This document shows, in pieces, positions 44,511-52,634 of a stretch of DNA of 64,000 bases. The DNA comes from Ferrovibrio sp041906005. Its GTDB lineage: Bacteria > Pseudomonadota > Alphaproteobacteria > Ferrovibrionales > Ferrovibrionaceae. Both the position numbers and the translations under genes were made by a program. Within the stretch, counting starts at the first letter, position 1, and each line of letters opens with the position of its first letter. The notes under the pieces are model-generated. The model worked only from the letters and a program-made list of their open reading frames with translations. It was not told where the DNA came from and ran no database searches. The stretch is taken from NCBI RefSeq assembly GCF_041906005.1, contig NZ_JAYRJY010000001.1, positions 1,240,001 through 1,304,000 on the forward strand, in the 5' to 3' direction.

Positions 44511-44612
44511 GGTGGGAGGCTGACAACGACCCGAGCGGAAACTCGTTACGGCTGCTTCCTTCCGGACCTGACCGGGTTGGCGAGGCGCCCGTCCGCCACC
44601 AACCTCCCGGGC
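44511..44612 (-). ncRNA. ffs: Small signal recognition particle RNA (4.5S)
   Basis: On the minus strand the hallmark domain IV sequence AGGTCCGGAAGGAAGCAGCC is present with its pairing partner further 3', and the terminal stem GGGAGG/CCTCCC closes about 100 nt. It binds Ffh (encoded at 52635) to target nascent membrane proteins. It lies upstream of dnaX on the same strand, a common alphaproteobacterial arrangement. Ends are approximate to a few bases. Confidence 0.95.
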
Positions 44613-44643
44613 CTTATATCCGTTATTAGGCCATGGTTTTCAA
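44613..44643 (-). promoter_or_regulatory. Candidate promoter of the SRP RNA
   Basis: Minus-strand TTGAAA (44643-44638) and TATAAG (44618-44613), 19-bp spacer, ending directly before the RNA 5' end. The spacer is longer than ideal. Confidence 0.45.
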
Positions 44644-44738
44644 TGGGTAGCCCGATAGGATTCCCCCGTCTCAGTCCCGGCCAATTCCACACCTGTCCGG
44701 CAATAGACGCGCCGCGCCGGATATGCCAGCGTTTCGGC

Positions 44739-45710
44739 ATGCTTACCGCCCCCAAACCGACCAAAACCTCGTCCCGGCCGATCGGCTTTTCCGGCTCGAA
44801 TCTGGACCGCGCCGGCAATCCGCGCCGCAACCCCGAATGGCTGGGCGAAAAACGCCGCCGGCCCGACAGCCGCTTCCTGCCTTTGCGCGAGTTGAAAGCC
44901 CTAGTGGACATCACGGCGAAACCGGCGCGCATCGCCTGGCTGGACACCGCCTGGGCCGATGCCCATGCCGGCCTGCCCTGCCTGTTCCTCGGCCTGGACG
45001 ATGCCGGCATCGCCCATTTCGCCGTCGATTGCGATGCCGATGAGAGCACCGCCGCCCTGCATGGCGAGGCCATCAAGTTCATCGACGTGCGCTCCATCGC
45101 GCCGATGCTGCCGCCCGAGGAGGCCGCGATCCTGGCGCAGGCGCGCAGCCTGACCGACTGGCACCAGCGCCATCGTTTCTGCGCCCAGTGCGGCAGCCCC
45201 ACGCAGATGGCGGAAGCCGGCTACAGCCGGCATTGCACGAATGAGGCCTGCAAGGCGCAGCATTTCCCGCGCACCGATCCGGTGGTGATCATGCTGGCCG
45301 TGCGCCGCGACGAGACAACCGGCGAGGACATGGTGCTGCTCGGCCGGCAGTCGCGCTTTCCGCCCGGCATGTATTCGGCGCTCGCCGGCTTCATGGAGCC
45401 GGGCGAAACCATCGAGGAAGCCGTGCGCCGCGAGATTCTGGAGGAATCCGGGATCCAGACCGGCGATGTGCGGTATATCGCCTGCCAGCCCTGGCCGTTT
45501 CCCTCCTCGCTGATGATCGGCTGCATCGCCGAGGCGACCAGCAGCGAGATCACCGTGGACCCCACCGAACTGGAAGAGGCGCGCTGGTTCAGCCGCGACG
45601 AGGTGGAGGAGATGCGGGTGAAATCCACCGACATGGAAGCCTCGCCCCGCCTCTCGCCGCCGCTGGCGCTGGCGCATCAACTGGCCCGCCGTTGGTTAGC
45701 CGGAGCCTGA
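44739..45710 (+). CDS. nudC: NAD(H) pyrophosphatase / Nudix hydrolase
   Basis: Splits NADH to NMNH and AMP, and in relatives removes NAD caps from RNA. 323 residues from ATG 44739 (MLTAPKPTKTS); upstream in-frame codons run through the SRP RNA region and are not coding. It has an N-terminal domain, a four-Cys zinc ribbon (CAQCGSPTQ...CTNEAC), and the Nudix box GFMEPGETIEEAVRREILEE, followed by the NudC-specific QPWPFPSSLM. Confidence 0.93.
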   Translation: MLTAPKPTKTSSRPIGFSGSNLDRAGNPRRNPEWLGEKRRRPDSRFLPLRELKALVDITAKPARIAWLDTAWADAHAGLPCLFLGLDDAGIAHFAVDCDADESTAALHGEAIKFIDVRSIAPMLPPEEAAILAQARSLTDWHQRHRFCAQCGSPTQMAEAGYSRHCTNEACKAQHFPRTDPVVIMLAVRRDETTGEDMVLLGRQSRFPPGMYSALAGFMEPGETIEEAVRREILEESGIQTGDVRYIACQPWPFPSSLMIGCIAEATSSEITVDPTELEEARWFSRDEVEEMRVKSTDMEASPRLSPPLALAHQLARRWLAGA

Positions 45711-45747
45711 ACGGCTCGGGTCGGGTGGCTGGCGGGGGCGTGACGCG

Positions 45748-46758
45748 TCAGCTCTCGAGCAGCCGCCGCACGTTATCCCTGATGAAGGCCGCGTCCGGCG
45801 GATTCTGCACCGGGTTGCCGGCGCGGTGGCCCCAGATGCTGGGGATCGCTTTCAGTTCGGCCTTTGCCAAATGCGGCAGCTCGGCCTCGTTGTCGGCGAC
45901 GCGGAAATACAGGTCGGTGGCGCCAGGCATGAGCAGCACCTTTGCCCGGATCGCCTTGAGCGCTGCCTTCAGGTCGCCGCCATAATACAGGCTGCTGATA
46001 TCGCCAGCCTCCCAGGTGCGCAATTGCGCATAGAGATCGGCGGCATCGCGGCGGGCATAACGTTCTTCCCAGTCGGTGCGCAGGAAGGTTTCCAGATCGG
46101 GCGCCTTCAATGCCGACAGATGCAGGTCTGCGCGGTAGAAATCCTGCGACAGCGCCCAACTGGCATAGATGCGGCCGAAGGCGCGGATCGCGGCCCGAGG
46201 CGGCGCGCTGAACCGGCCATGGCCAACATGCTCCGGCGCGGCCTCCAGTGTCGCCATCAGGCTTTTCAGGAACACCCGGTTATGGGTGGCGGTGCGCGCG
46301 CTGCCGCAATTCACGACAATGCGCGACACGGCATCGGGAAAATCGGCGGCCCAGTGATAGGCCTGCTGTGCGCCCATCGACCAGCCATAGACGCCATGCA
46401 GCTTTTCGACGCCGAACTGCTCTTTCAGCAAGCGGCGCTGCGCCGCCACGTTGTCATGTGCCGTGACCAGATGCGGGTAATCCGGCGTGTTCGAGGGACT
46501 GGAGGACAAACCGTTGCCGAACATGTCGGGGATGACGATGAACCAGCGCGTCGGATCGAGAACGCCATCGGGGCCGATCAGCCATTCCAGATCGGGGTGC
46601 TGCGCCGAATAGCTGGTGGGATAGAGCACCACATTGTCGCGCGCCGCATTCAGCGTGCCGTGGCTTTTCCAGGTGATGAAGGCCTCTTTGATCGTCTCGC
46701 CCGACTGGGTTTTGACATCGCCAAGCGCGAAGCGGCCGGATTGCATGAGCCAGGTCAT
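45748..46758 (-). CDS. Alpha/beta hydrolase of the homoserine-acetyltransferase-like group
   Basis: A 336-residue alpha/beta-fold protein: VLYPTSYSAQH, IVIPDMFGNGLSSSPSN, nucleophile elbow YGWSMGAQQAYHW, Asp in LMPGATDLYF and His in IWGHRAGNP. The arrangement resembles MetX-like hydrolases, but metX itself is at 37322, so another acyl transfer or hydrolysis is likely. Start ATG 46758 overlaps the meaB stop by four bases. Confidence 0.83.
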   Translation of the reverse strand: MTWLMQSGRFALGDVKTQSGETIKEAFITWKSHGTLNAARDNVVLYPTSYSAQHPDLEWLIGPDGVLDPTRWFIVIPDMFGNGLSSSPSNTPDYPHLVTAHDNVAAQRRLLKEQFGVEKLHGVYGWSMGAQQAYHWAADFPDAVSRIVVNCGSARTATHNRVFLKSLMATLEAAPEHVGHGRFSAPPRAAIRAFGRIYASWALSQDFYRADLHLSALKAPDLETFLRTDWEERYARRDAADLYAQLRTWEAGDISSLYYGGDLKAALKAIRAKVLLMPGATDLYFRVADNEAELPHLAKAELKAIPSIWGHRAGNPVQNPPDAAFIRDNVRRLLES

Positions 46759-47783
46759 GTCCGCAGCATCCCCAGCAGTTTGCGTGCCGCCGCCGCCGGC
46801 GTGATCTTGCCCTGGGCCACGGCTTTCTGCTGGCGCGGCAGTTCCGCGGCGATTGCCGGGTCGCGGCGCAGCCATTCCAGCAGGCCGTCCTGCAATTCGC
46901 GCAGCAGCCAGTGTTCGGCCTGGCGGCGGCGCTGGGCCTGGAGCGCGCCGGTTTTGTCCAGCGCCTTGCGATATTCGCCAATGATGCGCCAGACATCCGC
47001 AATACCTTCGTTCAGCAGGGCCGAGACCATCTGCACTTCGGGTTTCCATTCGGCATGGCGCGGGCGCATGAGCTGCAGGGCCATGCGATAATCGGCCGCC
47101 GCCAGCCGCGCCTTGGGCAGCAGCTCGCCATCGGCCTTGTTGATGATCACCAGATCGGCCAGTTCCATGATGCCGCGCTTGATGCCCTGCAGGTCGTCGC
47201 CGCCGGCCGGCGCCAGCAGCAGCAGGAACATGTCGACCATCTCGGCCACGGTGGTTTCCGACTGGCCGACGCCCACGGTTTCCACCAGCACCACGTCGAA
47301 GCCCGCCGCCTCCACCAGCAGCATCGCCTCGCGCGTGCGCCGCGCCACCCCGCCCAGCGATCCGCCCGAGGGCGAGGGCCGAATGAAGGCGTTGGGTTCG
47401 CGGCCGAGCTGTTCCATGCGGGTCTTGTCGCCCAGGATGGAGCCGCCCGAGAGCGAGGAGGACGGATCGACCGCCAGCACGGCGACCTTGAGATTCTGCC
47501 CGGTGAGGAACAGGCCGAAGCGTTCGATAAAACTGGACTTGCCCACGCCGGGCGTGCCGGAAATGCCGATGCGGATCGCGCCGTTTTTCTTGCCGGCCGC
47601 ACTCTGGCCCGTGTGGGGCAATATGGCCTGCAGCAGGGTATCGGCGGCGGCCTGGTCCTGCGGGTGGCTCGATTCCACCAGCGTGATGGCACGGGCCAGC
47701 GCCCGGCGGTCGCCGGTCAGCAGGCGTTCGGCCAGTTGGGCAGGATCGGCGGCGCGGCGGCCGGCATGCAGCGTGGGCGACAT
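46755..47783 (-). CDS. meaB: Methylmalonyl-CoA mutase-associated GTPase MeaB
   Basis: G-protein chaperone that loads and protects the adenosylcobalamin cofactor of methylmalonyl-CoA mutase. 342 residues: P-loop GTPGVGKSS, VDPSSSLSGGSILGDKTRM, switch region VETVGVGQSE, and NKADGE for guanine. No mutase gene is in the window. With nrdJ it is a second sign that this organism uses B12. Confidence 0.94.
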   Translation of the reverse strand: MSPTLHAGRRAADPAQLAERLLTGDRRALARAITLVESSHPQDQAAADTLLQAILPHTGQSAAGKKNGAIRIGISGTPGVGKSSFIERFGLFLTGQNLKVAVLAVDPSSSLSGGSILGDKTRMEQLGREPNAFIRPSPSGGSLGGVARRTREAMLLVEAAGFDVVLVETVGVGQSETTVAEMVDMFLLLLAPAGGDDLQGIKRGIMELADLVIINKADGELLPKARLAAADYRMALQLMRPRHAEWKPEVQMVSALLNEGIADVWRIIGEYRKALDKTGALQAQRRRQAEHWLLRELQDGLLEWLRRDPAIAAELPRQQKAVAQGKITPAAAARKLLGMLRT

Positions 47784-47876
47784 GGCGCGACCTTAGCCAA
47801 GCCCCGCCCGCCGCGCCACCAACAGATGGGCGCCACCGGCAGATCGCAGCCGAATCGCCCTACTCCCGCCGGCCGC

Positions 47877-48269
47877 CTACCAGGGCCGGATGTTGAACAG
47901 GGCGGTGAGCTTCTGCTTGAGCTGCAGCGAGGAAAACGGCTTGGCGATATAGGCATCCACCCGGTGCTCGCGCGCCTGCAGCACGAATTCCTTGCCGGCA
48001 TTGCTGGTGAGCATGAGGAACTTGGTGCGCACGCCGAGCTGGCGGATTTCTTTCAGCAGGTCGAGGCCGGTGACCTCGGGCATGTTCCAGTCCGAGACGA
48101 TCAGGTCGTAGTGCCCTTTCACCTCCTTGATCATCTCCAGGGCCTTGGCGCCGTTATTCGCAGTCTCAAGCTTTTCGACGCCGTATTGCCGCAGCATCAT
48201 CTGGGTCATGCGCTGCGAATAGATATCGTCCTCGACCAGCAGTACCCACAGATCCTTGAAATCGGTCAT
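47877..48269 (-). CDS. CheY-like single-domain response regulator
   Basis: 130 residues, receiver only. Acidic pair Asp14-Asp15 (VEDD), phosphoacceptor Asp60 (IVSDWNMPE), Thr in MLTSN and Lys110 in AKPFSS are all present. The start overlaps the stop of the hybrid kinase by four bases, so it is probably a partner for that kinase's Hpt domain. The output target is unknown; the WNMPEVTGL pattern is common in CheY-type proteins. Confidence 0.9.
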   Translation of the reverse strand: MTDFKDLWVLLVEDDIYSQRMTQMMLRQYGVEKLETANNGAKALEMIKEVKGHYDLIVSDWNMPEVTGLDLLKEIRQLGVRTKFLMLTSNAGKEFVLQAREHRVDAYIAKPFSSLQLKQKLTALFNIRPW

Positions 48270-50542
48270 TCCGTCCTGCCCCCTGAATCCAGTGCGGCAT
48301 CCAGCATGCCGCGCTGTTCGCGCAGCCAGACGCAGCCCTGCTCCAGCGCGTCGTTCAACTGCATCAGCAATGCGGCATCCACAGCGCCCAGCGAGCCCGC
48401 CGCTTCGATCTGCCGCGCCAGAGCCAGCACGCGGTTGAGCCCCAGGCTGCCGGACGGGCCGCGCAGGGTATGGGCCTGCCGCGCCAAGCGCGGCCAGTCG
48501 CCCGCCTGCATCGATGCCGCCAGTTCACGCCGCACATCGCCCAGCATGGCGAAGAACAGGTCGATCAGTTCGGCCAGGCCCTTGCGGCCCACACCATCGA
48601 CCAGCATCTGCAACGCGGCCGGATCGTGATCGGCAGCCCGCGCGACCTCATCGGCCCCGGCAGCGATGCCGGCCCCCGTTTCGGCAAGGCCGAGCGCGCG
48701 GCGCATGGCGAGGTCGAGCGCATCGGGATTCACCGGCTTGGCCACGAAGCCGTCCATGCCGGCTTCCAGGCAGCGCCGCATGCCATCGGGCCCGATGCTG
48801 GAGGTGACGGCGATGATCTTCACCTTGCCATGGGGTGGCGGCAGGGCGCGGATGGCGCGCGTGGCGGCGATGCCATCCATCTCGGGCATATGCAGGTCGG
48901 TGAGGATCAGGTCGAAATCCTGCGTGGCGGCCAGATCGAGCGCGGCGCGGCCGGTTTCGGCGAAGATCACATCATGGGCGCCGGCATCGCTGCGCGTCGC
49001 CAGCAGGCCGCCCAGCACCTTGCGGTTCACCGCGTTATCCTCGGCCACCAGGATGCGCAGGCGCGGCAGCGGCGGGCGCGACGCCATGAGGGAGTCCCGC
49101 GCAATAGGCGCATGGCCTTCGCGCAATGGCAGACGCAGCCAGAACACGCTGCCCTCGCCCGGCTTGCTGTCCACGCCGATCTCGCCGCCCATCGCCTCGA
49201 CCAGGGCGCGGCAGATCGCCAGCCCCAGCCCGGTGCCGCCGAAACGCCGCGTAATGGAGGAATCGGCCTGGGCGAAGCGGGCAAACAGTTTGCCGGCCTG
49301 CTCGGGCGCGATGCCGATGCCGGTATCCTGCACCCTGATGCGCAGCCGGTCGCCTTCGCAATCGGCGCTCACCGTGACACCGCCCCGTTCGGTGAATTTG
49401 ATCGCATTGGAAATCAGGTTCAGCAGCACCTGCCGCAGGCGGCCGGGATCGCCGCGCAGATAGGGCGGCAGGTCGGGCGCGATCTCGTGGCGCAGGCGCA
49501 GGCCCTTTTCGGCGGCGCGCGGCGCAAGCAGGGCGATTGCGGCCTGCATCTGGACGGCGAGATCGTAGTCGATATCCTCCAGGTCGATGCGGCCGGCCTC
49601 GAGCTTGGAGAAATCGAGGATGTCATTGAGGATGGCGAGCAACGCCTCGCCCGATTGCAGCGCCGTGGCCGCCAGGCCGCGCTGTTCGTCATCCAGCTTC
49701 GTGTTCAGCAGCAAGCGCGTGAGCCCCAGCACGCCGTTCATCGGCGTGCGGATTTCGTGGCTCATCATGGCAAGGAAATCCGATTTCGCCTTTGTGGCCG
49801 CCTCGGCCTCGATGCGGGCGGCCTGCAACGCGGCCCTGGAGATGGTGCGCGCGCGCAACGATGCGATGGCAGAACGCGTCATCAGCAGCACGGCGAAGAT
49901 CAGACACAGGAAATACAGCAGCATCTGTTCCTGGCGCGGCACATCGAAGGGCGGCACCAGATCGGCCAGGTGGCAGACCAGCAGCACGACGAAATTCAGG
50001 GCCGCCATCGCCGCCACCCAGGCGACCACGCGGCCGTTGCTGGTGAGCATGGTGAGCGCCAGGCCCAGCACGGAAAACAGCGCGAAGCTGGACGCCAGAC
50101 CACCGGTGCCCAGCGTGAGCACGGTATTGCCCAGGCCGCCGTTCAACGCCATCAGGCCGATGGCCAATGCAATGTTGCCCGTGAAGCGGATCAGCAGCGC
50201 GCCAGCCAATGGCCCGCCGATCATCGAGACGAAACCCGCCACCTCCCACAGATTCAGGCCGGAGCGGATCAGCAGATAGGGCGGGATCAGCAGCAGCGCG
50301 GCGGCGACCGACAGCGTGAGCTGCAGATTGCTGCGATAGCGGTGCAGCTTGCGCGGATCGCCCTCGCGCAACACGGCCGGCGGCACGAAGGCGTCGATGA
50401 TGCGGGCGAACAGGCGTCGCGATCCGCGCGGCGATTCCATATTCTGGGATGGCGTGTTTGGGGAGCGCGCGTCCTGCGAGCGCGCTTTCGGGCCGGTCTG
50501 CGTGGCGGCGACAGGCTCGGCCAGCATGTTCACGCGGTTCAC
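48266..50542 (-). CDS. Hybrid sensor histidine kinase (HisKA-HATPase-REC-Hpt)
   Basis: 758 residues from GTG 50542; ATG 50527 is an alternative. The N-terminal part has about six transmembrane helices in residues 75-225 and no large periplasmic domain. HisKA has His262 in MMSHEIRTPMNG; the HATPase N box is NLISNAIKF, G1 DTGIGI, G2 FGGTGLGLAI. A receiver with Asp549 (LILTDLHMPEMDG) and a C-terminal Hpt with His691 (RQAHTLRGPSGSLG) follow, so the whole relay is in one chain. Coupled to the receiver at 47877 by ATGA. Confidence 0.92.
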   Translation of the reverse strand: MNRVNMLAEPVAATQTGPKARSQDARSPNTPSQNMESPRGSRRLFARIIDAFVPPAVLREGDPRKLHRYRSNLQLTLSVAAALLLIPPYLLIRSGLNLWEVAGFVSMIGGPLAGALLIRFTGNIALAIGLMALNGGLGNTVLTLGTGGLASSFALFSVLGLALTMLTSNGRVVAWVAAMAALNFVVLLVCHLADLVPPFDVPRQEQMLLYFLCLIFAVLLMTRSAIASLRARTISRAALQAARIEAEAATKAKSDFLAMMSHEIRTPMNGVLGLTRLLLNTKLDDEQRGLAATALQSGEALLAILNDILDFSKLEAGRIDLEDIDYDLAVQMQAAIALLAPRAAEKGLRLRHEIAPDLPPYLRGDPGRLRQVLLNLISNAIKFTERGGVTVSADCEGDRLRIRVQDTGIGIAPEQAGKLFARFAQADSSITRRFGGTGLGLAICRALVEAMGGEIGVDSKPGEGSVFWLRLPLREGHAPIARDSLMASRPPLPRLRILVAEDNAVNRKVLGGLLATRSDAGAHDVIFAETGRAALDLAATQDFDLILTDLHMPEMDGIAATRAIRALPPPHGKVKIIAVTSSIGPDGMRRCLEAGMDGFVAKPVNPDALDLAMRRALGLAETGAGIAAGADEVARAADHDPAALQMLVDGVGRKGLAELIDLFFAMLGDVRRELAASMQAGDWPRLARQAHTLRGPSGSLGLNRVLALARQIEAAGSLGAVDAALLMQLNDALEQGCVWLREQRGMLDAALDSGGRTE

Positions 50543-50655
50543 CCGTTTGATTGTTTCCCCGGCGGCAGCCTAGCAAAGCTCGCCCGCCTCACCAAGAATT
50601 TACAACTTTCACGAGCGGGGCGACGGTTTCACCCCAAACGCAACCCAAAACCCGA

Positions 50656-50685
50656 TTGACAGCGACTCCCCGGGATTCGTATTCC
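50656..50685 (+). promoter_or_regulatory. Candidate promoter placing the transcript start at the ATG
   Basis: TTGACA at 50656 and TATTCC at 50680 (18-bp spacer). Transcription would begin about 50691-50693, almost at the ATG 50695, which implies a leaderless or near-leaderless mRNA. Confidence 0.4.
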
Positions 50686-50694
50686 GGTAAGGCC

Positions 50695-51225
50695 ATGGCG
50701 AATCGGAATGAATCCCTGTTTCCGGCCGATCCCCTGCCCGATCCCCTGCGCCGTCTGGAGCAGGCACGGGCGGATCTGTCGCGCATCGCGCGGCGAGGAG
50801 AGGACCGGGTCGAGGCAACCGCTGCCACCGAGACCGCCAGGGCAGAAGCGCCGCCGCAGGTCGATCCCGCCGCCATCGCCGCGCGCATCGACCTGATGCG
50901 GGCCCGCTTTGCCAAGGCGCGCGGGGATGCGATCTCGGCTTTGCTGTTCCTGGGCGATGCCCAGCGCGATTGCGATGCCCTGCTGGAAGCCTGCGAAACA
51001 GCGCAGTGGCAGATGATGGCCACCGGCGTGGACCTGCTGAGCGACTGCCTGCGGCGCGCCCTGCCGTCTGAGGAGCGCCACCTGAATCTGGTCGGCCTGC
51101 TGATCGACGCGCTCTATGCCCTGCGGCGGGCCGAGAGCCGGCCGGACATGAGCCGCGCTGGCGAGGATCTGCTGCGCGGCCTGCGCCTGGCCGTTTTGCG
51201 CGAATTGCAGCCCCTGAACGTCTGA
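50695..51225 (+). CDS. Hypothetical helical protein
   Basis: 176 residues, not recognised. Begins MANRNESLFPADPLPDPLRR; Ala/Arg-rich and predicted almost wholly helical, with two Cys close together (DCDALLEACE) and no signal peptide or membrane helix. ATG 50695 is chosen because upstream codons overlap the hybrid kinase promoter region. It is divergent from the kinase and could belong to its circuit, but nothing in the sequence shows this. Confidence 0.65.
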   Translation: MANRNESLFPADPLPDPLRRLEQARADLSRIARRGEDRVEATAATETARAEAPPQVDPAAIAARIDLMRARFAKARGDAISALLFLGDAQRDCDALLEACETAQWQMMATGVDLLSDCLRRALPSEERHLNLVGLLIDALYALRRAESRPDMSRAGEDLLRGLRLAVLRELQPLNV

Positions 51226-51343
51226 AGCTGAAAGCCGACATCCGGCTGCCGGAACCGTCCGGCCACGGCGCATACCCGCGTAACAGCGGTCTTTCTGCAA
51301 ATACAGGTCTGGAAATTGGCAAAACCAGACTAAAGTATAAGGC

Positions 51344-52222
51344 ATGCGCCACACCGTTTCGCTTGCGACCGGATTCCTGCTGGCCCTGCCGATTGCCGCC
51401 GGCTGCTCGCTTGCGGCCTCGGCGGACAATCCCGAGCCGCTGCGCAGCGCCGAGCTGGGATTCGGCGTCTATGCCCTGGGCGCCAAGGGCGTCGAATTCA
51501 CGGTCATGGCGGAGCGGAAGGCGGAGACGCTGGAAATGGCGACCGCCATGCGCACCGCCGGCATGCTGGACTGGGCGATGAGCTTCACCATGACCGGCCA
51601 GGCCGCGGCGCGCTTTGAAGGCGACGGCCTGCGCCCCCTGCGCTATGACATCCAGAGCGACGGCAGCTGGTCGAAGCGCATGACGCGCATGCGCTGGGGC
51701 GAGGACGGCCTGCCGGTGGCGGAAGTGAGCCCGCCCAATGACGAGGACGACCGCGACGAGGTGCCCGATCACCTGAAGATCGGCACCGTCGATCCCACCA
51801 CGGCGATTTTCGCCCGCGCCCTGCGCGAGAATGCCGAGCCGCCCTGCACCGACAGCGATGCCGTCTATGACGGACGGCGACGCTATAACCTGCATTATGC
51901 GCCGATCGGGCCCGACATGGTGCAGCCGCATAACCGCACCGCCTATAGCGGCCCGGCCTTCAAATGCGTGATCCGCAGCGAGCCGATTGCCGGCTATGAT
52001 CGTAAATTCCTGGCGAGCTGGAGCGAGAAGGACCAGCAGCCGACCTATATCTGGCTGGTGCAGCCGCCGGGCTTTGCCGTGTGGCTGCCGGTGAAGCTGG
52101 AAGGCGGTTTCCGGCTTGGCGCCGCCAATGGCTGGATCAGCAGGGCGACGCTGAACGGCCGGGAATGGCTGGCGCCGCTGGGTTTCATCCGCGCCGAAAT
52201 CCCCCAATCTCCCGTACCCTGA
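51344..52222 (+). CDS. Exported DUF3108-like protein
   Basis: 292 residues with a signal peptide (about 1-28; hydrophobic core ATGFLLALPIAAGCSLAASA; cleavage after ASA, or at a possible lipobox AAGC). The mature part is beta-rich, with repeats of the pattern seen in DUF3108 periplasmic proteins (AELGFGVYALGAKGVEFTV, RPLRYDIQSDGSWSKR, DPTTAIFARAL). Function unknown. No obvious operon partner. Confidence 0.7.
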   Translation: MRHTVSLATGFLLALPIAAGCSLAASADNPEPLRSAELGFGVYALGAKGVEFTVMAERKAETLEMATAMRTAGMLDWAMSFTMTGQAAARFEGDGLRPLRYDIQSDGSWSKRMTRMRWGEDGLPVAEVSPPNDEDDRDEVPDHLKIGTVDPTTAIFARALRENAEPPCTDSDAVYDGRRRYNLHYAPIGPDMVQPHNRTAYSGPAFKCVIRSEPIAGYDRKFLASWSEKDQQPTYIWLVQPPGFAVWLPVKLEGGFRLGAANGWISRATLNGREWLAPLGFIRAEIPQSPVP

Positions 52223-52360
52223 ACGATCGCCTGGGCAGGGCCACGCCAGGCCCCGCTGGCCCCGAGGCGCTCGGCCTGCCTGTGCAAAAACCCGGACCCG
52301 GCACTGATGCCGATGGTCGACCCTATAAGGCATTGATATAGATATAAAAATATCAAACCC

Positions 52361-52453
52361 GCCATCCTCGGGCTTGACCTTGGGGTCCTTGCCACCCTTC
52401 CCGTGGCCGCGACAGCAGGGAATGGATCCCCCGCACAAGGCCGGGGATGACGC
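52361..52453. repeat. Degenerate intergenic palindromic repeat
   Basis: GCCATCCTCGGGCTTGACC...GGGGTCC and, about 60 bp on, GGATCCCCCGC...GGCCGGGGATGACG. A decayed two-unit copy of the family, in the 412-bp gap before ffh. The rest of that gap contains the candidate ffh promoter and no gene. Confidence 0.65.
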
Positions 52454-52472
52454 CTGGGGGAGATGGTCAGAG

Positions 52473-52501
52473 TTGACTTCTGCCCGCCAAACCGCTTTAT
52501 T
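52473..52501 (+). promoter_or_regulatory. Candidate promoter of the ffh-rpsP operon
   Basis: TTGACT at 52473 and TTTATT at 52496 with a 17-bp spacer, giving a leader of about 125 nt before ffh. Confidence 0.5.
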
Positions 52502-52634
52502 CCGCGCGCTTTCCGACTTTTGGGAGCAATCCGGTCCGAGGATCGCCGTCCGTCCGCGAGTGTCGCGCACGGGCGTCAATTCGTTTTGGGCCAGTGTTAT
52601 TTGAATCTGTGCTGAAGGATTTTTCAGGGTCGAC

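Noticed and set aside
43842..44738. Long in-frame N-terminal extension of nudC
   Set aside because: It would run through dnaX in antisense and through the SRP RNA; NudC proteins start near MLTAPKPTKTS, at ATG 44739.
48470..50659. 729-codon open frame on the plus strand opposite the hybrid kinase
   Set aside because: His/Gln/Arg-rich composition typical of the antisense of high-GC genes; the minus strand has complete kinase, receiver and Hpt motifs.
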